Shown one piece after another: positions 16,120 through 23,021 of a DNA stretch of 39,390 nt. Under the pieces are notes generated by a model, which made no database searches, was not told the DNA's origin, and worked only from the letters and a program-made list of their open reading frames with translations. The stretch is from assembly GCA_036506175.1 (NCBI GenBank), contig DASXSE010000002.1, forward strand, positions 1 to 39,390, given 5' to 3'. This stretch comes from JAIBJP01 sp036506175 (lineage in GTDB: Bacteria; Actinomycetota; Thermoleophilia; Gaiellales; Gaiellaceae). Within the stretch, counting starts at the first letter, position 1. Every line of letters starts with the position of its first letter. The position numbers and the translations under genes were made by a program.

Positions 16120-16722
16120 TTACGCGGCCAGATCGCGGCGCCGCACGTCGAACGCGCTTGAATCGAGCTCCGCGCGGAAGGCATCGACCGTGTGGTGCCG
16201 ATCGGCGCAAAAGATGTGCTCGATCACGTCCACGCGACGGTCGTTGTAGAACGGCACGTCGACGTGTGGGCGGGTCACGAGGTTGACGGAGGTGCACGCA
16301 CAGACAGGGCACTCGACAGCCACGCCGACGCGCTCCTCGCCGGCCGAGAGGACGCGAAAAGCCGAAGGGAACACCGGGCGGGCGCGCTCCTCGGGATAGC
16401 AGAAGAAGTTCCACGGCCATTGCCCGGCCCGGATGCGCGTCGCTGCCAGGTCGAGCAGCTCCTCCCCCGCGCCCTCGACTTGAGCGGTCATGAGGTTGTG
16501 GTAGCGCGTATCGGTACCCGCCAGCGGCGCCCAGTCGAGCTCGTCGTGCGTGACGAGGCCCTCGTGGTCTTCTCCACATGCGCAGGCGAACGTCACCTTG
16601 TAGACGGCGGGATGGGCCGTGCCCGCAAGGCGCTCCAGCACGCGGAAGTCCGACAGCGGCAAACGCACCTCGCCTTGGACGGGGCACGGAAAGGTGTAAC
16701 GGCCCGTCAGTTCGTCGTACAT
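16120..16722 (-). CDS. Cys-rich protein, probably zinc-binding
   Basis: This 200-residue soluble protein has two Cys clusters: FACACGEDH (about 45-53) and VECPVCACTS (about 137-146). A lone C in FPCPVQG near the N-terminus and HIFCADRHH near the C-terminus add possible ligands. The pattern suggests one or more zinc sites and a globular role; no family is recognised. The start is ATG 16722 (MYDELTGRY). It lies inside a 10-bp inverted repeat and seven bases after a CATAAT -10 box, so the message is probably leaderless and repressor-controlled. An upstream ATG at 16755 would place the operator inside the gene and is rejected. Confidence 0.65.
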   Translation of the reverse strand: MYDELTGRYTFPCPVQGEVRLPLSDFRVLERLAGTAHPAVYKVTFACACGEDHEGLVTHDELDWAPLAGTDTRYHNLMTAQVEGAGEELLDLAATRIRAGQWPWNFFCYPEERARPVFPSAFRVLSAGEERVGVAVECPVCACTSVNLVTRPHVDVPFYNDRRVDVIEHIFCADRHHTVDAFRAELDSSAFDVRRRDLAA

Positions 16723-16755
16723 GTGCCGATTATGTATCGGCACATTTGACGGCAA
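16721..16755 (-). promoter_or_regulatory. Operator palindrome over a leaderless promoter
   Basis: Arms ATGTGCCGAT (16721-16730) and ATCGGCACAT (16736-16745) form a perfect 10-bp inverted repeat with a five-base spacer. On the minus strand it contains the -10 box CATAAT (16734-16729). A TTGCCG -35 (16755-16750) lies 15 bases upstream. The start codon overlaps one arm. Confidence 0.65.
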
Positions 16756-16758
16756 ACG

Positions 16759-17283
16759 CTATTCCTCGTATTGGATGAGGGAAAAGACGTCGTAGCCCTG
16801 CAGCCGGTCGCGTCCGTTCAGAAATGCGAGCTCGATCACGAACGCGAGGCCGATGACCTCTCCACCGAGCTGCTCGACAAGATCGACCTTCGCCTTGGCT
16901 GTCCCGCCTGTGGCGAGGAGGTCGTCGTGGACGAGGACGCGAGTGCCCGGCTTGATGGCGTCCGCGTGCAGCTCGAGAGCGTCGAAGCCGTACTCGAGGG
17001 CGTACTTGACGCTCACAGTCCTCCAGGGAAGCTTTCCCGGCTTCCTTGCGGCGATGAAACCGCAGTCGAGCCGGTAGGCGAGCGCGGCCCCGAGAATGAA
17101 CCCTCGCGCCTCCGCTCCGAGGATCAGATCGGGCTTGCGCGGCTCGGCGAACTCGGCCAGGCGCTCGACGGTCTCGTGGAGCGCCTCCGCATCGGACAGC
17201 AGGGGCATGATGTCCTTGAAGACGATCCCGCGCTTCGGGAAGTCCGGGATGTCCCGGATCTTCGATTCCAGATCGAGTGGCAC
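16759..17283 (-). CDS. apt: Adenine phosphoribosyltransferase
   Basis: This 174-residue purine-salvage enzyme makes AMP from adenine and PRPP. The family head DLESKIRDIPDFPKRGIVFKD is present, and so is the PRPP-binding loop VLVHDDLLATGGTA (about 117-130). Other Apt landmarks are ILGAEARGFILGAALAY and KPGKLPWRTVS. The GTG at 17283 overlaps the stop of the MerR gene (TAGTG), so translation is coupled, and apt is the last gene of the RsiG-like/FHA/MerR operon. A longer open frame upstream reads across the MerR gene and is not used. Length and motifs are normal. Confidence 0.93.
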   Translation of the reverse strand: MPLDLESKIRDIPDFPKRGIVFKDIMPLLSDAEALHETVERLAEFAEPRKPDLILGAEARGFILGAALAYRLDCGFIAARKPGKLPWRTVSVKYALEYGFDALELHADAIKPGTRVLVHDDLLATGGTAKAKVDLVEQLGGEVIGLAFVIELAFLNGRDRLQGYDVFSLIQYEE

Positions 17284-17993
17284 TAGCGGACGAGGGAGCG
17301 TAGCGCGCGCCAGAAGAGAAGCTGCGAGAGCTCCTGGGAGACCGACGCCAGCGTTTCGAGGTCCTCGAGGCCCGCATTGCGCCGCTCTGGCTTCGGTGAG
17401 CGGAGAGCCGGCGCCACGATCTGCTCGAGCAGGCCGGCCTCCCTGTCGGCGCCGGTGCGGAAGCTGCGCAGGTTGCGCGGCTCGACGCCGTAGCGCGTCA
17501 GGCGCAGGCAGGCGCCCACAACTTCGACGTCGCGCTCGGGGTAAAAGCGTTCGCCGTCCTCCACGCGCGGTTCGAGCAGCCCGTAATCCTCGAGCTCGCG
17601 CACGAACTCCCGCGTGGCGCCTGAGCGCTGGCACAGCGTGGCGGTATCGAGGTCCTCTTCAGCGGCGCGCAGGCCTCCGCGGGCGGGCCGCTTGCGTTCG
17701 CGGCCGCGGGCCGGCGATGCGAGCTCTTGCCGGATGACGCGAAGCGGCAGGAACTCGTCACGCTGGAGCCTGAGGATCGTCTCGAGCCTGTCGACGTCGT
17801 CCTCGTTGAAGAGCCGGTAGCCGCCCTGCGTCCGCCGCGGGCTCAGGAGCCCCTGATCCTCGAGGTACCGGATCTTGGAGATCGAGATGTCCGGGAACTC
17901 GTCTTGGAGCCGTCTACAAACAGCACCGATCGTCAGCGGGCGGGCTCGAAGCTCGTCTTCTTCGCGGTCGATGGCGCGCGTGACGGTTGCCAT
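17283..17993 (-). CDS. MerR-family transcriptional regulator, FtsR-like
   Basis: This 236-residue protein has a MerR-type winged helix at about 20-75. It reads TIGAVCRRL, then ISISKIRYLEDQGLLSPRR, then GGYRLFNEDDVDRLETILRLQ. A C-terminal region (about 105-236) carries a second DYGLLEPR-type HTH-like segment and a helical end. The order next to a GarA/OdhI-like FHA gene matches Rv1828 in mycobacteria and FtsR in corynebacteria, where FtsR controls ftsZ. That function is known for those homologues; here it is inferred from neighbourhood. It starts two bases after the FHA gene and overlaps apt. It may bind the dyad at the operon promoter near 18826. Confidence 0.83.
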   Translation of the reverse strand: MATVTRAIDREEDELRARPLTIGAVCRRLQDEFPDISISKIRYLEDQGLLSPRRTQGGYRLFNEDDVDRLETILRLQRDEFLPLRVIRQELASPARGRERKRPARGGLRAAEEDLDTATLCQRSGATREFVRELEDYGLLEPRVEDGERFYPERDVEVVGACLRLTRYGVEPRNLRSFRTGADREAGLLEQIVAPALRSPKPERRNAGLEDLETLASVSQELSQLLFWRALRSLVR

Positions 17994-17995
17994 GG

Positions 17996-18463
17996 TCAGC
18001 CCTCGAGAAAGGTCAGCCGGTACTTGCCGATCTGCACCTCGTCGCCGTCCTCGAGCTTCGCGTTCTCAACACGGCGGCGGTTGACGTAGGTGCCGTTCAG
18101 GCTGCCTTCGTCGTCGATGTAGTAGCCGTCGTTGCGCTTCACGAGCACGGCGTGGCGACGGGACACCGTGACGTCGTCAAGAAAGACCGCGTTCTCGGGC
18201 CCGCGCCCCACGCCGACGCGGTCGCCTTCGAGCGCGAACGTCTCCCCTGCCCTGCCGCCCCCGGCGCGGACCACGAGCGCGGGGCCTTCGATTCGCAGAT
18301 CGGCGAGCGAGACCGAATCGTCCTCCGACTCCTCCTCCGGCGTGAACGTCATCGTCGTGTGCTGGCCCGGCTCGTCGTGGATGAGCAGGGCTCCACACTT
18401 GGAGCAGTAATTGGCGGCTTCGGGATTCTGGAAACCGCATTCGGGACAGTGGACGTAGCTCAT
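17996..18463 (-). CDS. Zinc-ribbon plus FHA domain protein (GarA/OdhI-like)
   Basis: This 155-residue protein opens with a zinc ribbon (Cys6, Cys9, Cys20, Cys23). A Thr/Glu-rich linker (QHTTMTFTPEEESE) follows, then an FHA domain (about 80-152) with VGVGRGPEN, SRRHA and NGTYVN, the phosphothreonine-binding loops. GarA and OdhI also carry a threonine pair ahead of FHA. When phosphorylated by a PknB-type kinase, that pair folds back on the FHA and switches control of 2-oxoglutarate metabolism. The TT here could play that part, but the zinc ribbon is an added feature. ATG 18463 overlaps a TGA (ATGA) of a short duplicated frame upstream. Confidence 0.85.
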   Translation of the reverse strand: MSYVHCPECGFQNPEAANYCSKCGALLIHDEPGQHTTMTFTPEEESEDDSVSLADLRIEGPALVVRAGGGRAGETFALEGDRVGVGRGPENAVFLDDVTVSRRHAVLVKRNDGYYIDDEGSLNGTYVNRRRVENAKLEDGDEVQIGKYRLTFLEG

Positions 18464-18536
18464 CGCAGCCGGGGGGTGAACGAGGTGGGTGTCCCCCCTC
18501 GTTGGAAACCGCATTCGGGACAGTGGACGTAGCTCA
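18429..18536. repeat. 34-bp direct repeat spaced by 74 bp
   Basis: Positions 18429-18462 and 18503-18536 are identical over 34 bases. The first copy is the beginning of the FHA gene (minus strand), encoding the first half of its zinc ribbon. The second lies in the spacer before it. Confidence 0.9.
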
Positions 18537-18537
18537 C
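18460..18537 (-). CDS. 25-codon mini-ORF made by the duplicated zinc-ribbon start
   Basis: A GTG at 18537, overlapping the stop of the RsiG-like gene (GTGA), opens a 25-residue frame. Its first residues repeat the SYVHCPECGFQ of the FHA protein, then it runs out of frame. Its TGA overlaps the FHA gene ATG (ATGA). It could be a leader that couples translation of the two genes, or a leftover from a local duplication without function. Confidence 0.35.
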   Translation of the reverse strand: MSYVHCPECGFQRGGTPTSFTPRLR

Positions 18538-18785
18538 TCTGCGGGCGGTGCGGCTTTGGAGGCGAGAATCTCAGCGAGCTTGTCGACGTCGATGTCGTGC
18601 AGCGGGCTCTTCCCCTCCCCCATTTCCTTCTTGAGTCGCGCTTGCAGCTCGGCGCGCAGGATGTCGATCTTGCCGTGCAGGATGCGGCGCTCGTACGAGA
18701 CTTTCCGCTCGTCCTCCATGAGCTCGTGAATGAGATCGCGCAGCTCCTGGTCGGACAGGGTTTCGAGATCGGGGAGGGCTTCCAC
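18534..18785 (-). CDS. RsiG-like single-motif c-di-GMP-binding anti-sigma candidate
   Basis: This 83-residue, mostly helical protein reads E26-x3-S30-x2-R33-x3-H37-x3-D41. That is the c-di-GMP-binding signature E-x3-S-x2-R-x3-Q-x3-D of the anti-sigma RsiG, with His in place of Gln. Basal actinobacterial RsiGs are known as small proteins with one motif that dimerise into an antiparallel coiled coil, bind c-di-GMP and then hold the sigma factor WhiG. Size and motif fit. No whiG-type sigma gene is in the window, so the partner is unknown. It is first in the operon with FHA, MerR and apt. GTG 18785 has GGAG eleven bases upstream. Confidence 0.7.
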   Translation of the reverse strand: MEALPDLETLSDQELRDLIHELMEDERKVSYERRILHGKIDILRAELQARLKKEMGEGKSPLHDIDVDKLAEILASKAAPPAE

Positions 18786-18812
18786 GGGTTCGTTTCTCCA
18801 GGGTCGAAGGGC

Positions 18813-18850
18813 GGGCTAGGAAGTATCGCAAGCCTAGCCCAATCCATCAA
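18813..18850 (-). promoter_or_regulatory. Promoter with flanking dyad for the RsiG-FHA-MerR-apt operon
   Basis: On the minus strand, TTGATG (18850-18845) and GATACT (18827-18822) are 17 bases apart. A perfect inverted repeat, GGGCTAGG (18813-18820) and CCTAGCCC (18833-18840), encloses the -10 box. The RsiG-like start codon lies about 30 bases downstream of the expected transcription start. Confidence 0.6.
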
Positions 18851-18864
18851 CCTGGGCTTGAGGG

Positions 18865-21372
18865 TTAGGCCGCGGGCGGCTCTGTGTCGGAGCTGACGAT
18901 CTCCTCGACGAGAGCGAGGAACTCCTCCTCGAGGCCGGCAGCGTCGGCAGGGGTCTTGCCCTCTGCATAGACGTGCACCAGCGGCTCGTCCGGATCGGGC
19001 AGAACCTGCGCCCAGCCGCGCTTCTCGTACACCTTGATGCCGTCGAGGGTGTCCACCTTCTTGCCCTTGAGGCGCTCCGTGAGGACACGCATGACCGTCC
19101 CCTTGCGTGCCCACGGACAGCGCACCTGGCGGTGGACAACGTTCGTCTCGGGAAGGCCCGCAACGAGCTCGGACAACGGCTTCTCGAGCGGCGCCAAGAG
19201 CTCAAGCAGGTTGCACAGGCTGGCCACGCCGTCGTAAGCAGGCAGGAATTCCGGGAAGACGAAGCCGCCACCGACGGAGCCCGCGAACACGACGTTGTCC
19301 CCGATGGCCGCCTCCGTCAAGGCGGAGAGCGAGGCCGGCGTGCGCTTCACCTCGAGCGCGCTCCCACGCACCAGCGGCTCGGCGAGGCTCGTGACCGTCG
19401 TCGGAAGGGCCAGCGTTCCCTTCTTCCCGTCCGTGGCGAGAAGGCTGAGGAAGAGAAGAAGCTCCTGGTCGACTGGGACCTCACGGGCCTGTTCATCCAC
19501 CAGGTAGATCCGCTCGCCGCTTTCATCGAGCACGACGCCGAAATCGGCGCCTGCGGCGCTCACCAGCTGCTTCGCCTGGCCGAGGGATTCGGATAGATCG
19601 ATGGCCATCGTGCGTTCGCCGGCGTACGGATGGGCCCCGATCGCCTCCACGCCGAGGGCACCCAGAACGAGTGGCAGGACCATCGAGACGGCCGAGTGAG
19701 AATAATCGACGACGACGCGGAAGCCCCGCGCGCGGATGGCCTCGGCGTCGAGCGTGCTCAGGAGATCGGCGACATAACCCTCGGCCGCCCGCGCGGGCGA
19801 CGTGATCTTCCCCACCTCACCGAATGCGGCCCGGCGGAACTCCTGGCGCAGAAAATGCTTCTCGAGCTCCTTGAGGAATGCCGGTGTCGCCTGGATCCCG
19901 GGCGGCTCGAAGAATTGGATCTCGATGACTTCCGGGTCCTGGCGGCTCGGTCGTACGTGTATGCCTGCGCCCATCGCCTCGCTCTTCAGGAAGTGCCTCG
20001 TGACCGCAGACGCCATGACGTGGAGGTCGGCCACGTCGACGCCCGTGGAGATCACGCCCGAGAGAACCGCGCGCTTGAGCAAGCGGCAGGCGGGCGGCGC
20101 GGCGCGGCTCACGACAACCCGGTCACCGCGCTTGAGAGCCGTGCCGAGGGCGATACCGACACGTAACGCCGTTTCCGGAGTCAGATCGACGTTGATGAGG
20201 CCGGCGACGGAATCCCGCCCGAAGAGGCGCGAGGGCATGCGCGATTCCCAGATCAGGTGGCGGTCGACCAGCGCGCCCGCCTCCACCTCCTTGAAGGGAT
20301 AGATCCGGATGCCCGGCATGACGACGCTTTGCTCCCCGATCGTGCAGGAATCGCCCACGGCCACGCCTTCGTGTAGCCGCGCGTGCGGGCGGATGTCGCA
20401 GGACTTCCCGACGATCGCGCCCTCGACCAGGGCACTGCGCCCCACGTAGGTCGACGCGTCGATGACGCTGCGAGTGGCACGCGCGTGGTCGCGCAACGTG
20501 ACGCTGTTCGAGAGGACGGCATAGGGGCCGACGCTGGCCTGGTGTGCCACTCGGCAGTAGTTGCCGATGAAGGCCGGGCCTTCGACCGCCTCGAGGTCGG
20601 CGATTTCCACGCCTTCGCCTACCCAGATGTTCCCGCGCAGGCGGATCCCGGCAAGCTCGAGCTTCACCCGCTCGTCGAGGGCGTCGAAGTTCGCCTGCCG
20701 GTACTGGTCCAGGTTGCCGATGTCCTGCCAGTAGCCGTCGCAGACGAACCCGTAGAGCGGCTTCCCCATCTCCAGCAGGAGCGGGAAGAGCTCCTTGGAG
20801 AAGTCGTAAGGACGATCGTCCGGGATGTGCCGCAACACCTCGGGCTCGAGCACGTAGATGCCGGTGTTGATGGTGTCCGTGAACACCTGGCCCCAGGAGG
20901 GCTTTTCGAGAAATCGCTCGATGCGGCCGTCCGCATCGGTGACGACGATTCCGAACTCGAGCGGGTTGTCAACGCTTTTCAGTCCGATCGTGACGAGCGC
21001 TTCCTTCTCCTCGTGGAAGCGGAGGAGTGCGCCGAGGTCGATGTCGCAGAGAGCGTCACCCGAGATGACGAGGAAGCGCTCGTGGAGCGCGTCCTCGGCC
21101 AGTTTCACGGAGCCGGCGGTGCCGGCCGGTGACTCCTCGATCGAGTAGCGAATGGAGACGCCATGGTTCTCTCCTGCTCCGAAGTAGCCGCGGATCGCCT
21201 GCGGCATGAATGCGAGCGTGACGACGACGTCGTCGAACCCGTGCTTCCCGAGGAGCTCCACGATGTGCTCCATGCATGGCTTCCCGACGATCGGGACCAT
21301 CGGCTTGGGCTGGTTCGAGGTGAGGGGCCGCAGGCGCGTCCCCTCGCCCCCGGCCATGACGACGGCCTTCAT
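18865..21372 (-). CDS. Sugar-1-phosphate nucleotidyltransferase fused to degenerate phosphohexomutase
   Basis: This 835-residue protein has three parts. Residues 1-235 are a nucleotidyltransferase with MAGGEGTRLRPLT, SGDALCDID and FLEKPSWGQVF. About 250-370 form a left-handed beta-helix of hexapeptide repeats. About 375-825 are a phosphohexomutase fold. It belongs to the actinobacterial group annotated as mannose-1-phosphate guanylyltransferase. In the mutase part the usual TASHNP phosphoserine loop reads VRPSRQDP and the DxDxDR metal loop reads DESGER, so mutase activity is doubtful. It probably makes an activated sugar such as GDP-mannose for glycan synthesis. Its ATG overlaps the phosphatidyltransferase stop (ATGA), so the two are coupled. 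Confidence 0.87.
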   Translation of the reverse strand: MKAVVMAGGEGTRLRPLTSNQPKPMVPIVGKPCMEHIVELLGKHGFDDVVVTLAFMPQAIRGYFGAGENHGVSIRYSIEESPAGTAGSVKLAEDALHERFLVISGDALCDIDLGALLRFHEEKEALVTIGLKSVDNPLEFGIVVTDADGRIERFLEKPSWGQVFTDTINTGIYVLEPEVLRHIPDDRPYDFSKELFPLLLEMGKPLYGFVCDGYWQDIGNLDQYRQANFDALDERVKLELAGIRLRGNIWVGEGVEIADLEAVEGPAFIGNYCRVAHQASVGPYAVLSNSVTLRDHARATRSVIDASTYVGRSALVEGAIVGKSCDIRPHARLHEGVAVGDSCTIGEQSVVMPGIRIYPFKEVEAGALVDRHLIWESRMPSRLFGRDSVAGLINVDLTPETALRVGIALGTALKRGDRVVVSRAAPPACRLLKRAVLSGVISTGVDVADLHVMASAVTRHFLKSEAMGAGIHVRPSRQDPEVIEIQFFEPPGIQATPAFLKELEKHFLRQEFRRAAFGEVGKITSPARAAEGYVADLLSTLDAEAIRARGFRVVVDYSHSAVSMVLPLVLGALGVEAIGAHPYAGERTMAIDLSESLGQAKQLVSAAGADFGVVLDESGERIYLVDEQAREVPVDQELLLFLSLLATDGKKGTLALPTTVTSLAEPLVRGSALEVKRTPASLSALTEAAIGDNVVFAGSVGGGFVFPEFLPAYDGVASLCNLLELLAPLEKPLSELVAGLPETNVVHRQVRCPWARKGTVMRVLTERLKGKKVDTLDGIKVYEKRGWAQVLPDPDEPLVHVYAEGKTPADAAGLEEEFLALVEEIVSSDTEPPAA

Positions 21373-21920
21373 CTCCGCGCGACCTTGATCACGTTGACTA
21401 GATAGAGCGTTCCCGCGGCAAACGCGACGGCAACACCGATCCAGAACAGCACCAGGGGCCAGGTCGTCCCAGGGTCGGTGACGAGGATGAAGGCAATGGA
21501 GGCATAGAGAATCCAGGTCGCCGCCTTGCCGAGGAAGTTGACGGAGAACTCGTAGCCGCGGCGGAGCGCGGCCGGGGTGCCGAGGACGAGCAGACCGTCG
21601 CGGACGAGGATGAGCACAAGCGCCGGCCAGGGCAGACGGTCGTAGTACCAGAGGAGAACCACGGCGGAATCGATGATCAGCCGGTCGGCGAGCGGATCGG
21701 CGAAGCGGCCGAACTCGGACTCGACGCGCCAGCGCCGCGCGAGCCAGCCGTCGATCTGGTCGGTGGCGCCCGCGGCGCCGAAAAGGATGCCGGCTGCCCA
21801 GCTCGCTTCTCCTCCCGCGCTGACGACGAGCGCGATGAAGATCGGGATGGCGGCCAAACGGGCAACCGTGAGCGCGTTCGGAAGCTGCGCAAGCGGCGCC
21901 GGGACGGCTCGAGTGGCCAT
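21369..21920 (-). CDS. CDP-alcohol phosphatidyltransferase
   Basis: This 183-residue integral membrane enzyme has the complete family signature D-x2-D-G-x2-A-R-x8-G-x3-D-x3-D, seen as DQIDGWLARRW...FGRFADPLADR (about 52-78). It should transfer a phosphatidyl group from CDP-diacylglycerol to an alcohol headgroup, either glycerol-3-phosphate or an inositol phosphate. Sequence alone does not separate PgsA from PIP synthase. Coupling to a sugar nucleotidyltransferase slightly favours a glycolipid path, as an inference. ATG 21920 (MATRAV) is chosen because the frame upstream runs across the divergent gene. TACCAT on the minus strand lies seven bases before the start and would give a leaderless message. 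Confidence 0.87.
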   Translation of the reverse strand: MATRAVPAPLAQLPNALTVARLAAIPIFIALVVSAGGEASWAAGILFGAAGATDQIDGWLARRWRVESEFGRFADPLADRLIIDSAVVLLWYYDRLPWPALVLILVRDGLLVLGTPAALRRGYEFSVNFLGKAATWILYASIAFILVTDPGTTWPLVLFWIGVAVAFAAGTLYLVNVIKVARR

Positions 21921-21945
21921 TTCGAGGAATGGTAGCCTCGCGCCG

Positions 21946-21984
21946 ATGCGAATCCCGCCGGCCTGGCCCGAGACAACGTCTTGA
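21946..21984 (+). other. 12-codon upstream ORF coupled to the HutF-like gene
   Basis: ATG 21946 opens a frame of 12 sense codons whose TGA overlaps the TTG start of the amidohydrolase. It may provide ribosome delivery to the weak TTG, or mark a frameshift that removed the true N-terminus. Confidence 0.35.
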
Positions 21985-22979
21985 CGCTGCCCGGATTCGT
22001 CAACGCGCATAGCCACGCCTTTCAACGAGCCATGCGCGGCCGCGCAGAGGGTGATGACTTCTGGGCCTGGCGCGACGTCATGTTGGAACATGCCCGCGGG
22101 CTGACACCGGACACGGTCAGAAAGAGCTACGAGGCGACGTATCGGGAGATGCGGGCCGCTGGGTACACGGCCGTCGGAGAGTTTCATTACGTCGGCGTCC
22201 AGGAGGCAACGGCAGCCGCAGAGGCCGCGGGCGCCGCGGGGATCGAGTTCGTGCTCCTCTACGCGGCCTATGCGCGCGGCGGAATCGAGCGCTTCCGACA
22301 GGACTCCGTGGCGACATATCTGCAGCAAGTGGAGGAACTCCGCGCCGCGGGAATCCGCGTTGGCCTCGCCCCCCACTCCGTCCGGGCCTGCCCCGAAGAC
22401 TGGCTCGAGGAGATCGGCGCCTACGGAGAGCGCGAAGGGCTCGTCCTCCACGTCCACGCCGACGAACAGCCGCGGGAGATCGAGGAATGCATCGCGGAGT
22501 ACGGAGTCCGGCCCATCGACCTGCTCGCCCGGGCGGGCTGCCTAGGCCCCCGGGCGACGATCGTCCACGGGACGCACGCGGACGACCGCGAGCTCGGTCT
22601 CCTTGCCGGAGCCGGCGCGCGAATCTGCGTCTGTCCCACGACTGAGGCGAACCTCGGCGACGGGTTCATTCCGGTCGAGCGCTTCCGCGATCACGGAATA
22701 CCGCTCTGCATCGGCTCCGACTCCAACGTACGCATCGACCCTCTGGAGGAGCTCCGCGAGCTCGAGGGCACAGCGCGCAGACAGGCGCTTCGCCGCAATG
22801 TCATCCCAGCGGTGGATCTGTTGCAGATCGGAAGTAGGAACGGCGCTGAGGCGCTCGGCCTCGCCGATTGGCCTGACACCGCCGTCGATACGAATCACGT
22901 CTCGCTGGCCGGCGTTCCCGAAGAGGAACGCGAGGCTGCCCTCCTTTTCGGCTGCAGCGCAGACGTTTTCTCCCTCTAA
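21981..22979 (+). CDS. hutF: HutF-like amidohydrolase (formimidoylglutamate deiminase-like)
   Basis: This 332-residue metal-dependent hydrolase keeps all core metal ligands: His10 and His12 in NAHSHAFQRAM, HVHADEQ (about 157), IVHGTHADD (about 195) and IGSDSN (about 246). The blocks GVRPIDLL and CPTTEANLGDGF are characteristic of HutF, which hydrolyses N-formimidoyl-glutamate in histidine breakdown. HutF is usually about 450 residues. Here the N-terminal beta-sandwich part is absent, because an in-frame TAG at 21933 limits the start, and the C-terminal part is short. The TTG start overlaps the TGA of a 12-codon frame (TTGA). No other hut gene is in view, so the substrate assignment is moderate. 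Confidence 0.72.
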   Translation: MTLPGFVNAHSHAFQRAMRGRAEGDDFWAWRDVMLEHARGLTPDTVRKSYEATYREMRAAGYTAVGEFHYVGVQEATAAAEAAGAAGIEFVLLYAAYARGGIERFRQDSVATYLQQVEELRAAGIRVGLAPHSVRACPEDWLEEIGAYGEREGLVLHVHADEQPREIEECIAEYGVRPIDLLARAGCLGPRATIVHGTHADDRELGLLAGAGARICVCPTTEANLGDGFIPVERFRDHGIPLCIGSDSNVRIDPLEELRELEGTARRQALRRNVIPAVDLLQIGSRNGAEALGLADWPDTAVDTNHVSLAGVPEEEREAALLFGCSADVFSL

Positions 22980-23021
22980 AGGGTTACCCTCTTCAGGCCG
23001 ATTGGTCCCGCGACCGGGGTT

